From: Streptococcus ilei
GTDB lineage: Bacteria > Bacillota > Bacilli > Lactobacillales > Streptococcaceae
DNA: 64,000 bases
Assembly: GCF_000479335.1 (NCBI RefSeq)
Contig: NC_022584.1
Span: 1,736,001-1,800,000, forward strand
Direction: 5' to 3'
Position numbers and translations under genes: made by a program. Of the stretch, positions 1 to 9,336 are shown piece by piece (position 1 is the stretch's first letter; each line of letters begins with the position of its first letter). Under the pieces are notes generated by a model. It ran no database searches. It was not told where the DNA came from and saw nothing but the letters and a program-made list of their open reading frames with translations.

Positions 1-1
1 G

Positions 2-490
2 GTTGTTGGGACTTTAATCCCTGTACTTCTCGGTATTGCCCTTGGTCTTTCTAAAGGTGGAAACATTGCAGGGGCTCTCTTCTACATCGTCGTTTGGAAC
101 CTCTTGGTATACTTGGGAATGCGTTTCGCTTTCTTCAAAGGTTATCACTTAGGGGACAAGGCGGTTGAATTCCTTGTAGGACCAAAAGGACAAGCCCTTC
201 GTAAAGCGATCAGTGTAGTCGGTGGTATGGTCATCGGTGCCGTAGCAGCGACTTGGGTCTCTGTTACAACAGCCCTCGAATTTAAAAATGCTGACGGAGA
301 GGCCTTTCTCAAAATCCAAGAAAAGATTGATGGTGTTTATCCAGGTCTCTTAACTGCTGCCTTTATCACTCTTTGCTGGTGGCTCATGGCGAAGAAGAAA
401 GTCTCACCAAACAAGGTGATGCTTCTCTTGGTCATCATCGCCTTGGCTGGGGTAGCTCTTGGAATCTTTGATCCAGGTCTCAAATACTAA
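2..490 (+). CDS. PTS mannose/fructose/sorbose-family IID component (5' end outside window)
   Basis: C-terminal 162 codons of a membrane IID subunit, open from base 2 with no start in the window. The visible part begins around GTLIPVLLGIALGLSKGG, continues with a membrane segment ending LLVYLGMRFAFF, a loop with GYHLGDKAVEFL and further hydrophobic segments, and ends near FDPGLKY. The hydrophobic pattern and the 'GYxxG..AVEFL' region are typical of IID proteins, which with IIC form the sugar channel of mannose-family PTS permeases. It is normally the last gene of a IIA/IIB/IIC/IID operon, and a terminator follows at once. The sugar cannot be told from this fragment; mannose, N-acetylgalactosamine or sorbose-like are all possible. 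Confidence 0.85.
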   Translation, partial: VVGTLIPVLLGIALGLSKGGNIAGALFYIVVWNLLVYLGMRFAFFKGYHLGDKAVEFLVGPKGQALRKAISVVGGMVIGAVAATWVSVTTALEFKNADGEAFLKIQEKIDGVYPGLLTAAFITLCWWLMAKKKVSPNKVMLLLVIIALAGVALGIFDPGLKY

Positions 491-524
491 GAGAAAACTA
501 GAAATAGTTTATTGCAACCGGAGC

Positions 525-576
525 ATTGAGAATGAAGTACGTGACCTCCTTTACGAATACTTCATTCTCAATTTTT
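525..576 (+). terminator. Intrinsic terminator after PTS IID
   Basis: Inverted repeat ATTGAGAATGAAGTA / TACTTCATTCTCAAT followed by a T run. It closes the PTS operon. The 3' half of the hairpin overlaps a cin-box-like TACGAATA (552-559). Confidence 0.8.
552..559 (+). promoter_or_regulatory. Possible SigX (ComX) cin-box
   Basis: TACGAATA, an exact match to the streptococcal competence sigma factor box, lies 33 bases before the ATG of the small membrane protein at 593 and upstream of groESL. It sits inside a terminator hairpin, so it could be chance. Pneumococcal groESL lies next to the cin-box gene ssbB, which makes the match worth noting. Confidence 0.35.
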
Positions 577-592
577 ATTAAAGGAGGCATCT

Positions 593-886
593 ATGCACAC
601 CAGACAAGAATTAATAAAAGGGTATGAGACGGAAATTCGCTACCAACGGTATATGTTGGAAAACTTGGGGCGTTGGTTTAGTGTGCTCTTTCTCATGGCT
701 AGTATCGGTGGGCTGCTGATTTATTTCTTTCACAAGACTTCCCTACTATTTTTGATCTTAGGTAGCTTGATCGCCCTGTTCGGGATTGTGGGGATGTTGG
801 TAGTGGGATATGGGATGTATCGTGGTCGAGCCAACCTACAAAAAGTTGTCCAAGCTTACCAAGAAAAACTAGATCTGGTTGGCTAG
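593..886 (+). CDS. Small two-helix membrane protein
   Basis: 97 residues. A charged N-terminus (MHTRQELIKGYETEIRYQ) is followed by two membrane helices, about residues 28-47 and 52-75, and a basic/amphipathic tail. The ATG has an SD (AAAGGAGG, near 581-588). No catalytic motif is visible and I do not recognise a named family. It stands alone between two terminators, upstream of groES. A cin-box-like sequence 33 bases upstream raises the possibility of competence induction, but that is inference only. Confidence 0.7.
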   Translation: MHTRQELIKGYETEIRYQRYMLENLGRWFSVLFLMASIGGLLIYFFHKTSLLFLILGSLIALFGIVGMLVVGYGMYRGRANLQKVVQAYQEKLDLVG

Positions 887-894
887 AAATCGAA

Positions 895-925
895 AACACT
901 TCGAAAAGATTGAGGTGTTTTTTTC
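895..925 (+). terminator. Intrinsic terminator before groESL
   Basis: AAACACTT ... AGGTGTTT hairpin followed by seven Ts, just after the small membrane protein gene. Confidence 0.75.
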
Positions 926-942
926 TTGACTATTTTTGACCA
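926..942 (-). promoter_or_regulatory. CtsR operator of groESL
   Basis: Minus-strand reading gives GGTCAAA-AAT-AGTCAAG, a 16/17 match to the CtsR heptad repeat RGTCAAANANRGTCAAA. It covers the -35 hexamer of the groESL promoter, so CtsR binding would block RNA polymerase. Confidence 0.7.
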
Positions 943-954
943 AGTGATACAATA
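927..954 (+). promoter_or_regulatory. groESL sigma-A promoter
   Basis: TTGACT (927-932), 16-base spacer, TACAAT (949-954). It overlaps a CtsR site and is followed by CIRCE. Confidence 0.8.
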
Positions 955-964
955 GAAACATGGG

Positions 965-991
965 TTAGCACTCGATATCAAAGAGTGCTAA
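965..991 (+). promoter_or_regulatory. CIRCE element (HrcA operator)
   Basis: TTAGCACTC, nine bases, GAGTGCTAA: a perfect CIRCE inverted repeat, about ten bases after the -10 box and before the groES SD. HrcA repression is the known function. Confidence 0.97.
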
Positions 992-1013
992 AATACAGAA
1001 ATGGAGGAACGAC

Positions 1014-2944
<1,931 letters not shown>

Positions 2945-3030
2945 CACGTTACAAAAGATTGAGGCTTTGCCTCTAATCATTTGACGCCAACCACTATGTT
3001 GCGGCTTGGCTAAACGTCTTACTAGCTTAA

Positions 3031-3060
3031 AGGGAGGAAAGTATCGTTCCTCCCTTTTTC
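3031..3060 (+). terminator. Terminator hairpin of repeat unit 1
   Basis: AGGGAGGAA / TTCCTCCCT stem, seven-base loop, then TTTTTC. Strong intrinsic terminator, probably ending groESL. Confidence 0.85.
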
Positions 3061-3144
3061 GCGTTGTAACCTATGTAACTGAAGCACCTCATTAGGATAC
3101 GGCAAGCACTATGGTGCCTTGCCTAAGCATCTTACTAAGAAAAC

Positions 3145-3174
3145 AAAGAAGACATTATCGGCCTTCTTTATTTT
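3145..3174 (+). terminator. Terminator-like hairpin of repeat unit 2
   Basis: AAAGAAG / CTTCTTT stem followed by ATTTTC. Same place in the unit as the stronger hairpin of unit 1 but with an unrelated stem sequence. Confidence 0.55.
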
Positions 3175-3494
3175 CTGTCGTAACCTTTGTAAATGATTGG
3201 TGCTAAGGCACCAAATCATTGGACGCCAAATCGACTACATATTTATATATATTGTAATTGTTTGTGAAGTGCAATTGTTGAAATTTATTTTTCTGCAAAT
3301 TCAGCTTTAACGACTAGATTAAAAAACTGCGATCGGAGTAAAAAAACAAAGGGTGGTTGAATTGTCGATTTTCTTTAAATGTAGTGATATAAATGCGTTC
3401 TTTTCAATTGAACAAACATCTATAGAAGTCCCCTTTTTTTAGTCATCCATCCGTTTTATGTTTGGAACAAAATTGCAATACAAATTCCTTTATT

Positions 3495-3522
3495 TTGTAA
3501 CAAAGATAGGTTAAACTATATT
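3495..3522 (+). promoter_or_regulatory. Promoter of a short transcript before vex1
   Basis: TTGTAA (3495-3500), 16-base spacer, TATATT (3517-3522). The nearest downstream signals are a very strong SD (3551-3557), a nine-codon ORF and a terminator at 3675-3707. Confidence 0.5.
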
Positions 3523-3528
3523 AAGTAG

Positions 3529-3707
3529 AAAAAAGTTCTACATCAGAGCAAGGGGGGATACTTCCCACATACATGTCTAAAGACAAAAACTTGATCGAAT
3601 AAAATAAAACTTTTTGATTCTTAATTTTTATCGACCTTTTTCATATTAAACTTTTTCATCCACCCCTTGCTAAAAGCTCCTCCAGATTTTTCTGGGGGAG
3701 TTTTTTT
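3529..3707 (+). ncRNA. Candidate small RNA or leader-peptide transcript (about 180 nt)
   Basis: Bounded by a sigma-A-like promoter and a strong terminator, with no gene of normal size inside. A purine-rich SD (AAGGGGGGA, 3550-3558) precedes ATG at 3573 of a nine-residue ORF, MSKDKNLIE, ending 3602. The SD is embedded in AGCAAGGGG (3547-3555), exactly complementary to CCCCTTGCT (3663-3671) just before the terminator, so the 3' end could mask the SD. In pneumococcus a peptide gene (Pep27) lies upstream of vex; nothing resembling Pep27 is seen here. Confidence 0.45.
3675..3707 (+). terminator. Terminator before vex1
   Basis: CTCCTCCAGA / TCTGGGGGAG stem with seven Ts. Confidence 0.85.
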
Positions 3708-3737
3708 GTATTTCATAAACATTTCACATTTCTCCTC

Positions 3738-3788
3738 TATAATGAAAGCAACAAATGATGAAAGCGTCCACACTGTATCGCTGTGGAC
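3738..3788 (+). promoter_or_regulatory. Probable vex1 promoter -10 and leader inverted repeat
   Basis: TATAAT at 3738-3743 with no good -35, as in activator-dependent promoters. Downstream GTCCACA (3766-3772) and TGTGGAC (3782-3788) form a perfect inverted repeat with a nine-base spacer, ending ten bases before the SD. It may be a regulator site or a leader hairpin. Confidence 0.45.
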
Positions 3789-3809
3789 CTTGAAATGGAG
3801 GGTAAGATC

Positions 3810-5072
3810 ATGCTCTTACAACAGGCAATCGCCTATATTTCTCGAAAAAGAACGAGGAATCTGGTCCTCTTTCTGATTCTCCTCTTGATCCTCTCTTGCT
3901 TGTATTTCTGTTTTTCACTGATGCAAGTGGGAGGAAAACTGGAGGACCACATCAAACAGTCGGCGGGGACCAGTTTTGCTCTGACCAGTAAACAAGGGGA
4001 TAAGCCCTTTGCTCTGAAGGAAGCTGAAAAGGTGCGGCAACTGGACGGGGTGGGATCCATGGTTCCTCAATATGAAAGTCCCGTTCGTATTCTTGGTAAA
4101 GAAGCGGTGACGGGACAGCAGTCGGTAGAAAGGGATGATCTGGGACAGGAAGCCAAGCAAGCACTAGGCGCTGTCTTCACCCAGAAGACAGACCAGCATC
4201 TGGATTTCCGAAGTGGCAGTTTCCAATTGGTGCAAGGCAAGCACTTATCCGATAAAGCGAGCGGACAGATCTTGATCCACGAAGAGTTGGCTAAGAAGAA
4301 CAAGCTAAAGGTCGGAGATCAGTTAACCTTATCCAGTTTTCAGATGGGAGAGACTCCTGCCAAAGAGCAAACCTTTGAAATCGTTGGGATCTTTTCAGGT
4401 AAGAAACAGGAAAAATTCACAGGAATGACCTCTGATCTGAGTGAAAACCAAGTCTACCTCCCTTATGAGGATGCGACCAAGCTCCTAGGTCTCAGTCAGC
4501 AAGAAGTGACCCAGGTTACCTTTGGCGTTAAAGATCCTGAGAAAATTGATGCTCTCTTGAAGCAAGTAAAAAGCTTGGATCTGGATTGGCAGTCTCTCCG
4601 CTTGGTCGAGGATCGCAAGGCCTTTGACCAGATGAAGGAGTCCTCTCAGACCCTAGAAGGCCTGGTACGGATTATGATGATCGTCCTCCTGGTGACGGGA
4701 GCAGGTGCCCTATCGCTCTTACTGAGCCTCTGGACACGGGAGCGGATCCATGAAATCGGGGTTCTCTTATCCATTGGAAAGAGCAAGGGACGGATCTTTG
4801 GACAGTTCCTCTTGGAAGTGGTGCTGGTATCCTTACTGGCAGTGATTCCGGCCTTTCTCATCGGGCGGATGGTTAGCCAACGTTTCTTAGAACAATTTGT
4901 CGGAGAGACGGGACAACAGCAGACCCTTGACCTACTTCATCAGATCCCTCAAGGCCTTTCCTTAGGAATCGCCTATGCTAGCCTCTTGGGCTTGATCCTT
5001 CTGTCGCTCGGTGCAACCACCAGCTTGATCTGGCGCAAGACACCAAAAGAAATATTAACAAAAATGAGTTAA
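3810..5072 (+). CDS. vex1: Vex1-like ABC exporter permease (FtsX/MacB fold)
   Basis: 420 residues from the ATG at 3810 (MLLQQAIAYISRKRTRN), chosen because SD GGAGG lies seven bases upstream and the paralogue vex3 begins the same way; an upstream GTG is possible but has the SD inside its reading frame. One N-terminal membrane helix (about 19-40), a large extracellular MacB-like domain, then three membrane helices near 285-310, 335-360 and 385-410: the FtsX plan. It opens a permease-ATPase-permease-regulator-kinase cassette with the same order and nearly the same lengths as pneumococcal vex1-vex2-vex3-vncR-vncS. Substrate unknown. Confidence 0.85.
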   Translation: MLLQQAIAYISRKRTRNLVLFLILLLILSCLYFCFSLMQVGGKLEDHIKQSAGTSFALTSKQGDKPFALKEAEKVRQLDGVGSMVPQYESPVRILGKEAVTGQQSVERDDLGQEAKQALGAVFTQKTDQHLDFRSGSFQLVQGKHLSDKASGQILIHEELAKKNKLKVGDQLTLSSFQMGETPAKEQTFEIVGIFSGKKQEKFTGMTSDLSENQVYLPYEDATKLLGLSQQEVTQVTFGVKDPEKIDALLKQVKSLDLDWQSLRLVEDRKAFDQMKESSQTLEGLVRIMMIVLLVTGAGALSLLLSLWTRERIHEIGVLLSIGKSKGRIFGQFLLEVVLVSLLAVIPAFLIGRMVSQRFLEQFVGETGQQQTLDLLHQIPQGLSLGIAYASLLGLILLSLGATTSLIWRKTPKEILTKMS

Positions 5073-5087
5073 GGAGAAATGACACAT

Positions 5088-5720
5088 ATGTTAGAACTCA
5101 AAAATGTAGCCTATAGTTACCAAAGCTATAGTGAAGATATCCTCTCAAATGTGAACTATCAGTTCGAAAATGGGACATTTTACAGTATTATTGGCCAGTC
5201 AGGAACTGGGAAATCAACCCTCCTCTCCCTCTTGGCTGGTTTGGACAATCCCAAGAAGGGGCAGGTTCTCTTTGATGGGGAGGATATCCAGACCAAAGGA
5301 TCTAGCTACCACCGCAAGCACCATGTTTCCCTGGTTTTTCAGAATTACAATCTGATCGATTATTTGACACCACTTGAAAATGTCCGCCTAGTCAACAAAC
5401 AAGCTGGGAAAGAGATTCTTTTGGAATTGGGGCTGGACGAAACGCAAATCAAACGCAATGTCCTCCAACTATCCGGAGGGCAGCAGCAACGGGTGGCCAT
5501 TGCACGTGCGCTCGTTTCAGAAGCGCCTGTCATCTTGGCAGATGAGCCAACAGGAAACCTAGACGAACAAACAGCAGGTGATATCATTGCGATTTTGAAG
5601 AAGTTGGCCAAGGAACGCCAAAAATGTGTCATCGTCGTCACCCACAGCAAGGAAGTGGCAGAGGCCTCCGATGTGGTCTTGGAATTGAGTCGCCGTAGCC
5701 TCGTTGAGAAGAGCAAGTAA
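5088..5720 (+). CDS. vex2: Vex2-like ABC exporter ATP-binding protein
   Basis: 210 residues from ATG 5088 ([11 protein letters not shown]). An ATG at 5079 is only two bases from the SD AAGGAG, so the later start fits better. Walker [11 protein letters not shown]-loop VFQNYNL, signature [15 protein letters not shown], Walker [13 protein letters not shown] and the switch His in VVTHS are all present: a complete LolD/MacB-type ATPase. It drives the Vex1/Vex3 permease pair. It follows vex1 by 15 bases and precedes vex3 by 12, clearly one operon. Confidence 0.92.
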   Translation: MLELKNVAYSYQSYSEDILSNVNYQFENGTFYSIIGQSGTGKSTLLSLLAGLDNPKKGQVLFDGEDIQTKGSSYHRKHHVSLVFQNYNLIDYLTPLENVRLVNKQAGKEILLELGLDETQIKRNVLQLSGGQQQRVAIARALVSEAPVILADEPTGNLDEQTAGDIIAILKKLAKERQKCVIVVTHSKEVAEASDVVLELSRRSLVEKSK

Positions 5721-5732
5721 GGAGGGAATGCT

Positions 5733-7109
5733 ATGTTGCGAAATGCTTTTGCTTATATCACACGTAAATGGCCCAAGTCTCTCTTGCTCTTTGCCATCAT
5801 TCTCCTCATGGGGACCTTGAGCTTGATCGGACTCTCCATGAAGGGGGCGACCCAAAAAGCTTCATCAGAAAGTCTAGGCTCCATCACCAATAGCTTCTCG
5901 ATGCAGATCAATCGACGGACCAATCCGGGAACCCCTCGGGGAGCTGGGAATCTCAGAGGAGAGGATATCGAAAAAATCAGCCAGGTAGAGGGCATCACCT
6001 CCTCCATCAAGCGGATCAATGCTATCGCGGATATCCTAGACCACGAGATTATTGAGACAGAAGAAACTCTGCAAAATCAATCTCCAGAGCGGGCTAAGCA
6101 CTTCAAAAACACCTTGATGGTGACAGGGGTCAATGACTCTTCAAAAGAAGATAAATTTGTCTCTGGGGCCTACAAGCTGGTTCAAGGGGAGCATCTGACC
6201 GATAAGGACAAAAACCAAATCCTCATGCACGAAGATTTGGCGAAAAAGAATGGCCTCAAGGTGGGCGATAAGGTGCGTCTCAAGTCCAACCTCTACGATG
6301 CTGACAATGAAAAAGGGGCCAATGAAACCGTCGAAGTGACCATTAAAGGCTTGTTCTCAGGGAAAAACCAAGCTCCTCTCACTTACGCCCAAGAATTGTA
6401 TGAAGATACACTCATTTCTGATTTGGATACAGCTGCCAAACTCTATGGCAATACCGTCCAAACAGCTACCTATGAGGATGCGACCTTCTTTGCAAAAGGG
6501 GATCAGGACCTGGATAAATTGATCGAAAAAATCAAAGCCTTGGATATCCCATGGAATTACTATGATTTGGTTAAGAGCTCTTCGAACTACCCAGCCTTGC
6601 AAAAATCGATCAGCAGCATGTTCCAAGTGGCGAACTACTTGTTTATTGGTAGCCTCATCTTTGCTAGCTTGCTTCTCACTCTTCTTCTTGTCTTGTGGCT
6701 CAATGCCCGTCGCAGAGAAGTTGGAATCTTACTGGCTCTTGGACTTTCTAAGGTACAGATTGCGGGGCAATTCGTGGCAGAATTGGTCATGATTTCCATC
6801 CCAGCCTTCCTCCTCTCCTATGGAGTCGCAGGTCTTCTTGCCAAAGCAGTAGGAGATACGGTGCTCAAGAACGTAACCAGTGGCATTGCCAAACAAATGG
6901 CTCAAGAATCCTCTGCCGCAAACCTTGGTGGAGGAGCTGAGGCGGAAAGCTTCAGTAAGACCCTGACAGATATCCATATGGACATCCAACCGAGCCAATT
7001 GCTGGTGATTGTTTTGGTCGGTGGGATTCTCTTGATTCTCGTATCCATCCTTTCTTCTCAATGGCTCTTGCATAAGAAACCAAAGGAACTCTTGGTGGAT
7101 GTCGAATAA
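5733..7109 (+). CDS. vex3: Vex3-like ABC exporter permease
   Basis: 458 residues, SD AAGGAGG before ATG. Same plan as vex1: N-terminal basic segment ([16 protein letters not shown]), first membrane helix about 15-35, extracellular domain about 40-295, then three helices, with a longer extracellular loop between the second and third (about 370-415) containing an Ala/Gly/Glu-rich stretch. Length matches pneumococcal Vex3. Pairs with Vex1 around the Vex2 ATPase. It is followed after 72 bases by the two-component genes. Confidence 0.85.
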   Translation: MLRNAFAYITRKWPKSLLLFAIILLMGTLSLIGLSMKGATQKASSESLGSITNSFSMQINRRTNPGTPRGAGNLRGEDIEKISQVEGITSSIKRINAIADILDHEIIETEETLQNQSPERAKHFKNTLMVTGVNDSSKEDKFVSGAYKLVQGEHLTDKDKNQILMHEDLAKKNGLKVGDKVRLKSNLYDADNEKGANETVEVTIKGLFSGKNQAPLTYAQELYEDTLISDLDTAAKLYGNTVQTATYEDATFFAKGDQDLDKLIEKIKALDIPWNYYDLVKSSSNYPALQKSISSMFQVANYLFIGSLIFASLLLTLLLVLWLNARRREVGILLALGLSKVQIAGQFVAELVMISIPAFLLSYGVAGLLAKAVGDTVLKNVTSGIAKQMAQESSAANLGGGAEAESFSKTLTDIHMDIQPSQLLVIVLVGGILLILVSILSSQWLLHKKPKELLVDVE

Positions 7110-7181
7110 TAGATTGTTTCCTAAAATAGAAATAGGGTATAATAGGAGGTAGAAGAAGTTTCTTAGATAAAAGGAAAGTGT

Positions 7182-7835
7182 ATGAAGATACTAATCGTAG
7201 AAGATGAAGTCCTGATTCGAGAAGGAATGAGCGACTATCTCATGGAATGTGGCTATGAGGTCTTTGAAGCAGGCGATGGGCAGGAGGCTCTGGACCTCTT
7301 TCACAGAGAAGCGCCGGATATAGTTTTGCTAGATATCCAGCTTCCTATCCTCAATGGCTTGGAAGTCCTCAAGGCCATCCGGAAGACTAGCTCAGTCCCT
7401 GTCCTCATGCTAACGGCCTTCCATGATGAGGACTATAAGTTGACGGCCTTTGGAGAGCTGGCAGACGGCTACCTTGAAAAACCCTTCTCCTTGTCCCTCT
7501 TGAAGGTCCGGATCGAAGCTATTTTTAAAAAGCTTCAACCTTCACGGGTCTTCACCTATGGAGAGGCGCGGGTGGATTTTGAGAGTTATACAGCCAGCCT
7601 AGCTGGGCAAGCCATTTCCATGAATGCCAAGGAGTTGGAAATCTTGGAATACTTGCTCCAGCATGAAGGTAAAGCCCGGACTCGCTCTCAGATCCTCGAT
7701 GCTGTCTGGAAGGAGACGGAGGAGATCCCTTTTGACCGGGTGATCGATGTTTATATCAAGGAACTACGAAAAAAACTAGAGCTGGACTGTATCGTTACGG
7801 TACGCAATGTCGGCTATAAATTGGAGAGACCATGA
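7182..7835 (+). CDS. vncR: VncR-like OmpR-family response regulator
   Basis: 217 residues. Receiver domain with acidic pocket VEDE (7-10), phospho-acceptor Asp51 in VLLDIQLP, the Thr of MLTAFHD and Lys in LEKPFS; then a winged-helix DNA-binding domain ending TVRNVGYKLERP. SD AAAGGA before ATG. The stop overlaps the start of the kinase gene by four bases (ATGA), so translation is coupled. By position it should respond to whatever the Vex transporter or its kinase senses and may regulate the cassette. Confidence 0.9.
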   Translation: MKILIVEDEVLIREGMSDYLMECGYEVFEAGDGQEALDLFHREAPDIVLLDIQLPILNGLEVLKAIRKTSSVPVLMLTAFHDEDYKLTAFGELADGYLEKPFSLSLLKVRIEAIFKKLQPSRVFTYGEARVDFESYTASLAGQAISMNAKELEILEYLLQHEGKARTRSQILDAVWKETEEIPFDRVIDVYIKELRKKLELDCIVTVRNVGYKLERP

Positions 7836-9157
7836 CCAAACGGAGTATCTTTGCAAAGATCTTTCTGATCACCTTTGCCCTTTTTAGTAGCTTAGTCATC
7901 CTTCTACATGCTTCGGTTTATTTTATTTTCCCATCGACCTATATCGAGTCCCAGCGCCAGACGATTTTGAAGAAATCAGAGGCCCTGGCCAAGAGTTTCC
8001 AAGGTCAGACAGAAGGGACCATTGAGTCGGTCATCGACCTTTATTCCAAGACCAATGATATCAAGGTCTCTATCAAGGGCAAGCAAAAACAAAATGCCAT
8101 AGAGATAAAAGATGACCTGCTCCTCAACCCTGACAGCCAGAATAATTCTCTGGTGATTGAAGAGCGAAAGATTCAGACCAAAGAAGGGAAAGACTTGACC
8201 TTGCAATTCTTAGCGACTGTCGATTCGCAAAAGGAAGCGCGGGACATCAGTCTGGGCTTTCTTCCCTATAGTCTTCTTGCCTCCTTTGTTTTGTCGCTGA
8301 TTGCCTCCTATCTCTATGCCCGCATGATTTCTGCTCCGATCCTTGAGATCAAGCAGATGACCAAACGGATGAAGCGGCTGGATCGGACAGCCAGTCTCCC
8401 CATTCACTCGCAGGATGAGATCGGCGTCCTCAAGCAACAAATCAACGACCTCTATCACCATCTCCTAGAAGTGATTGACAATCTAGAGCAGCAGAAACAG
8501 GAAAATCTGAAGTTGGAGCAGATGAAGGTCGAATTCCTAAGAGGGGCTTCGCATGAGCTCAAGACTCCTCTGGCCAGCTTGAAGATTATCCTCGAAAATA
8601 TGCGGGATAAGATCGGTCGCTACAAGGATCGGGACCGCTACCTGTCGGTTTCCCTCGATATCGTCGATGAGATGAATCAGATCGTCCTAGAAATCCTGTC
8701 CCTGTCCTCTGTCCAAGAACTGGCTGGTGACAAGGAGTGGATCCAGCTGGACCAGGTCTTAGAGCAGATCCTCGACCAGTACAAGGTCTTGGCTCAATCC
8801 CGCTCGCTCACGATTGACAATCGAATCCCTGACAAACCAGTCTATATGGATCCAGCCATTCTGAAATTGGTCCTCTCAAATGTCATCAGTAATGCTGTCA
8901 AGCATTCGGATGCCGGTGGAGAGATCCAACTCCGTCTCGAAGAAGAAGGGACGCACTTGGCTGTTGAAAATACCAGCCAGGAAATGGTAGAGACCGCTGA
9001 GATGCCAATGTCCGCTAGCCGCCAGAAGAAGGAAGGTGGCTTGGGACTCTTCGTGGTTCAACACTTGCTGGATCATGAAGAACTGGCCTACCAATTTGAT
9101 AAAACGGCTATGGGCTTACGCTTCCGTATGGAACTGCCCAAAGATCCTCAAGACTAA
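7832..9157 (+). CDS. vncS: VncS-like sensor histidine kinase
   Basis: 441 residues. Membrane helix 1 about 9-32, extracellular sensor of about 110 residues, helix 2 about 146-166, HAMP linker, coiled DHp domain with His241 in GASHELKTPLAS, and a HATPase domain with N-box VISNAVKHS and G-box GGLGLFVV. Length equals pneumococcal VncS (about 442). Translation coupled to vncR by an ATGA overlap. A family-1 intergenic repeat follows and probably ends the operon. Confidence 0.9.
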   Translation: MTKRSIFAKIFLITFALFSSLVILLHASVYFIFPSTYIESQRQTILKKSEALAKSFQGQTEGTIESVIDLYSKTNDIKVSIKGKQKQNAIEIKDDLLLNPDSQNNSLVIEERKIQTKEGKDLTLQFLATVDSQKEARDISLGFLPYSLLASFVLSLIASYLYARMISAPILEIKQMTKRMKRLDRTASLPIHSQDEIGVLKQQINDLYHHLLEVIDNLEQQKQENLKLEQMKVEFLRGASHELKTPLASLKIILENMRDKIGRYKDRDRYLSVSLDIVDEMNQIVLEILSLSSVQELAGDKEWIQLDQVLEQILDQYKVLAQSRSLTIDNRIPDKPVYMDPAILKLVLSNVISNAVKHSDAGGEIQLRLEEEGTHLAVENTSQEMVETAEMPMSASRQKKEGGLGLFVVQHLLDHEELAYQFDKTAMGLRFRMELPKDPQD

Positions 9158-9164
9158 AAAAATA

Positions 9165-9333
9165 GAGAGTGGGACAGAAATCGGTCATTCGTTAGAATTC
9201 GATTTCGTCGTCCCCCCTCCGCACAGTTGAGTAGGGCTATAAAAGCTGATGAAATCAGCGTAGTAGAACTGCGTCTTGCTCGACAATCCAAAGACAATTG
9301 AGAGGCTAGGACTTTTGTCCCAGCCTCTTTTTG
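9165..9333 (+). repeat. Dispersed intergenic repeat, family 1, copy A
   Basis: Begins AGAGAGTGGGACAGAAATCG and ends TTTTGTCCCAGCCTCTTTTT. The ends pair with each other, making a long hairpin with a T tail. Very similar to copy B (51355-51536) and the inverted copy C (55080-55262). Copy A lacks about 14 bases present in B and C around the CTCAACCA segment. Lies directly after vncS and ends just before the convergent ABC gene, so it probably serves as a terminator. Confidence 0.9.
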
Positions 9334-9336
9334 TAC

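Larger units (their letters stand above)
2946..3230 (+). repeat. Tandem structured repeats downstream of groEL (about 115-bp period)
   Basis: Two full units (about 2948-3062 and 3063-3178) and the beginning of a third (3179-3230) start with related GTTAC/GTAAC segments about 115 bases apart. Each full unit has a central stem around a similar CACTATG..TGC loop. The stem pairs differ but still pair: GCCAA/TTGGC in unit 1, GGCAAG/CTTGCC in unit 2. Each also has CTTACTA and a terminal hairpin. The third unit keeps a first hairpin (GGTGC/GCACC) and GGACGCCAA. Base changes that keep pairing argue for a functional RNA fold. No coding potential. I do not recognise the family. Confidence 0.65.

Noticed and set aside
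3708..3809. Pep27-like peptide gene directly before vex1
   Set aside because: The frame starting at 3742 (MKATNDESVHTV) has no SD, runs into vex1 and does not resemble Pep27.
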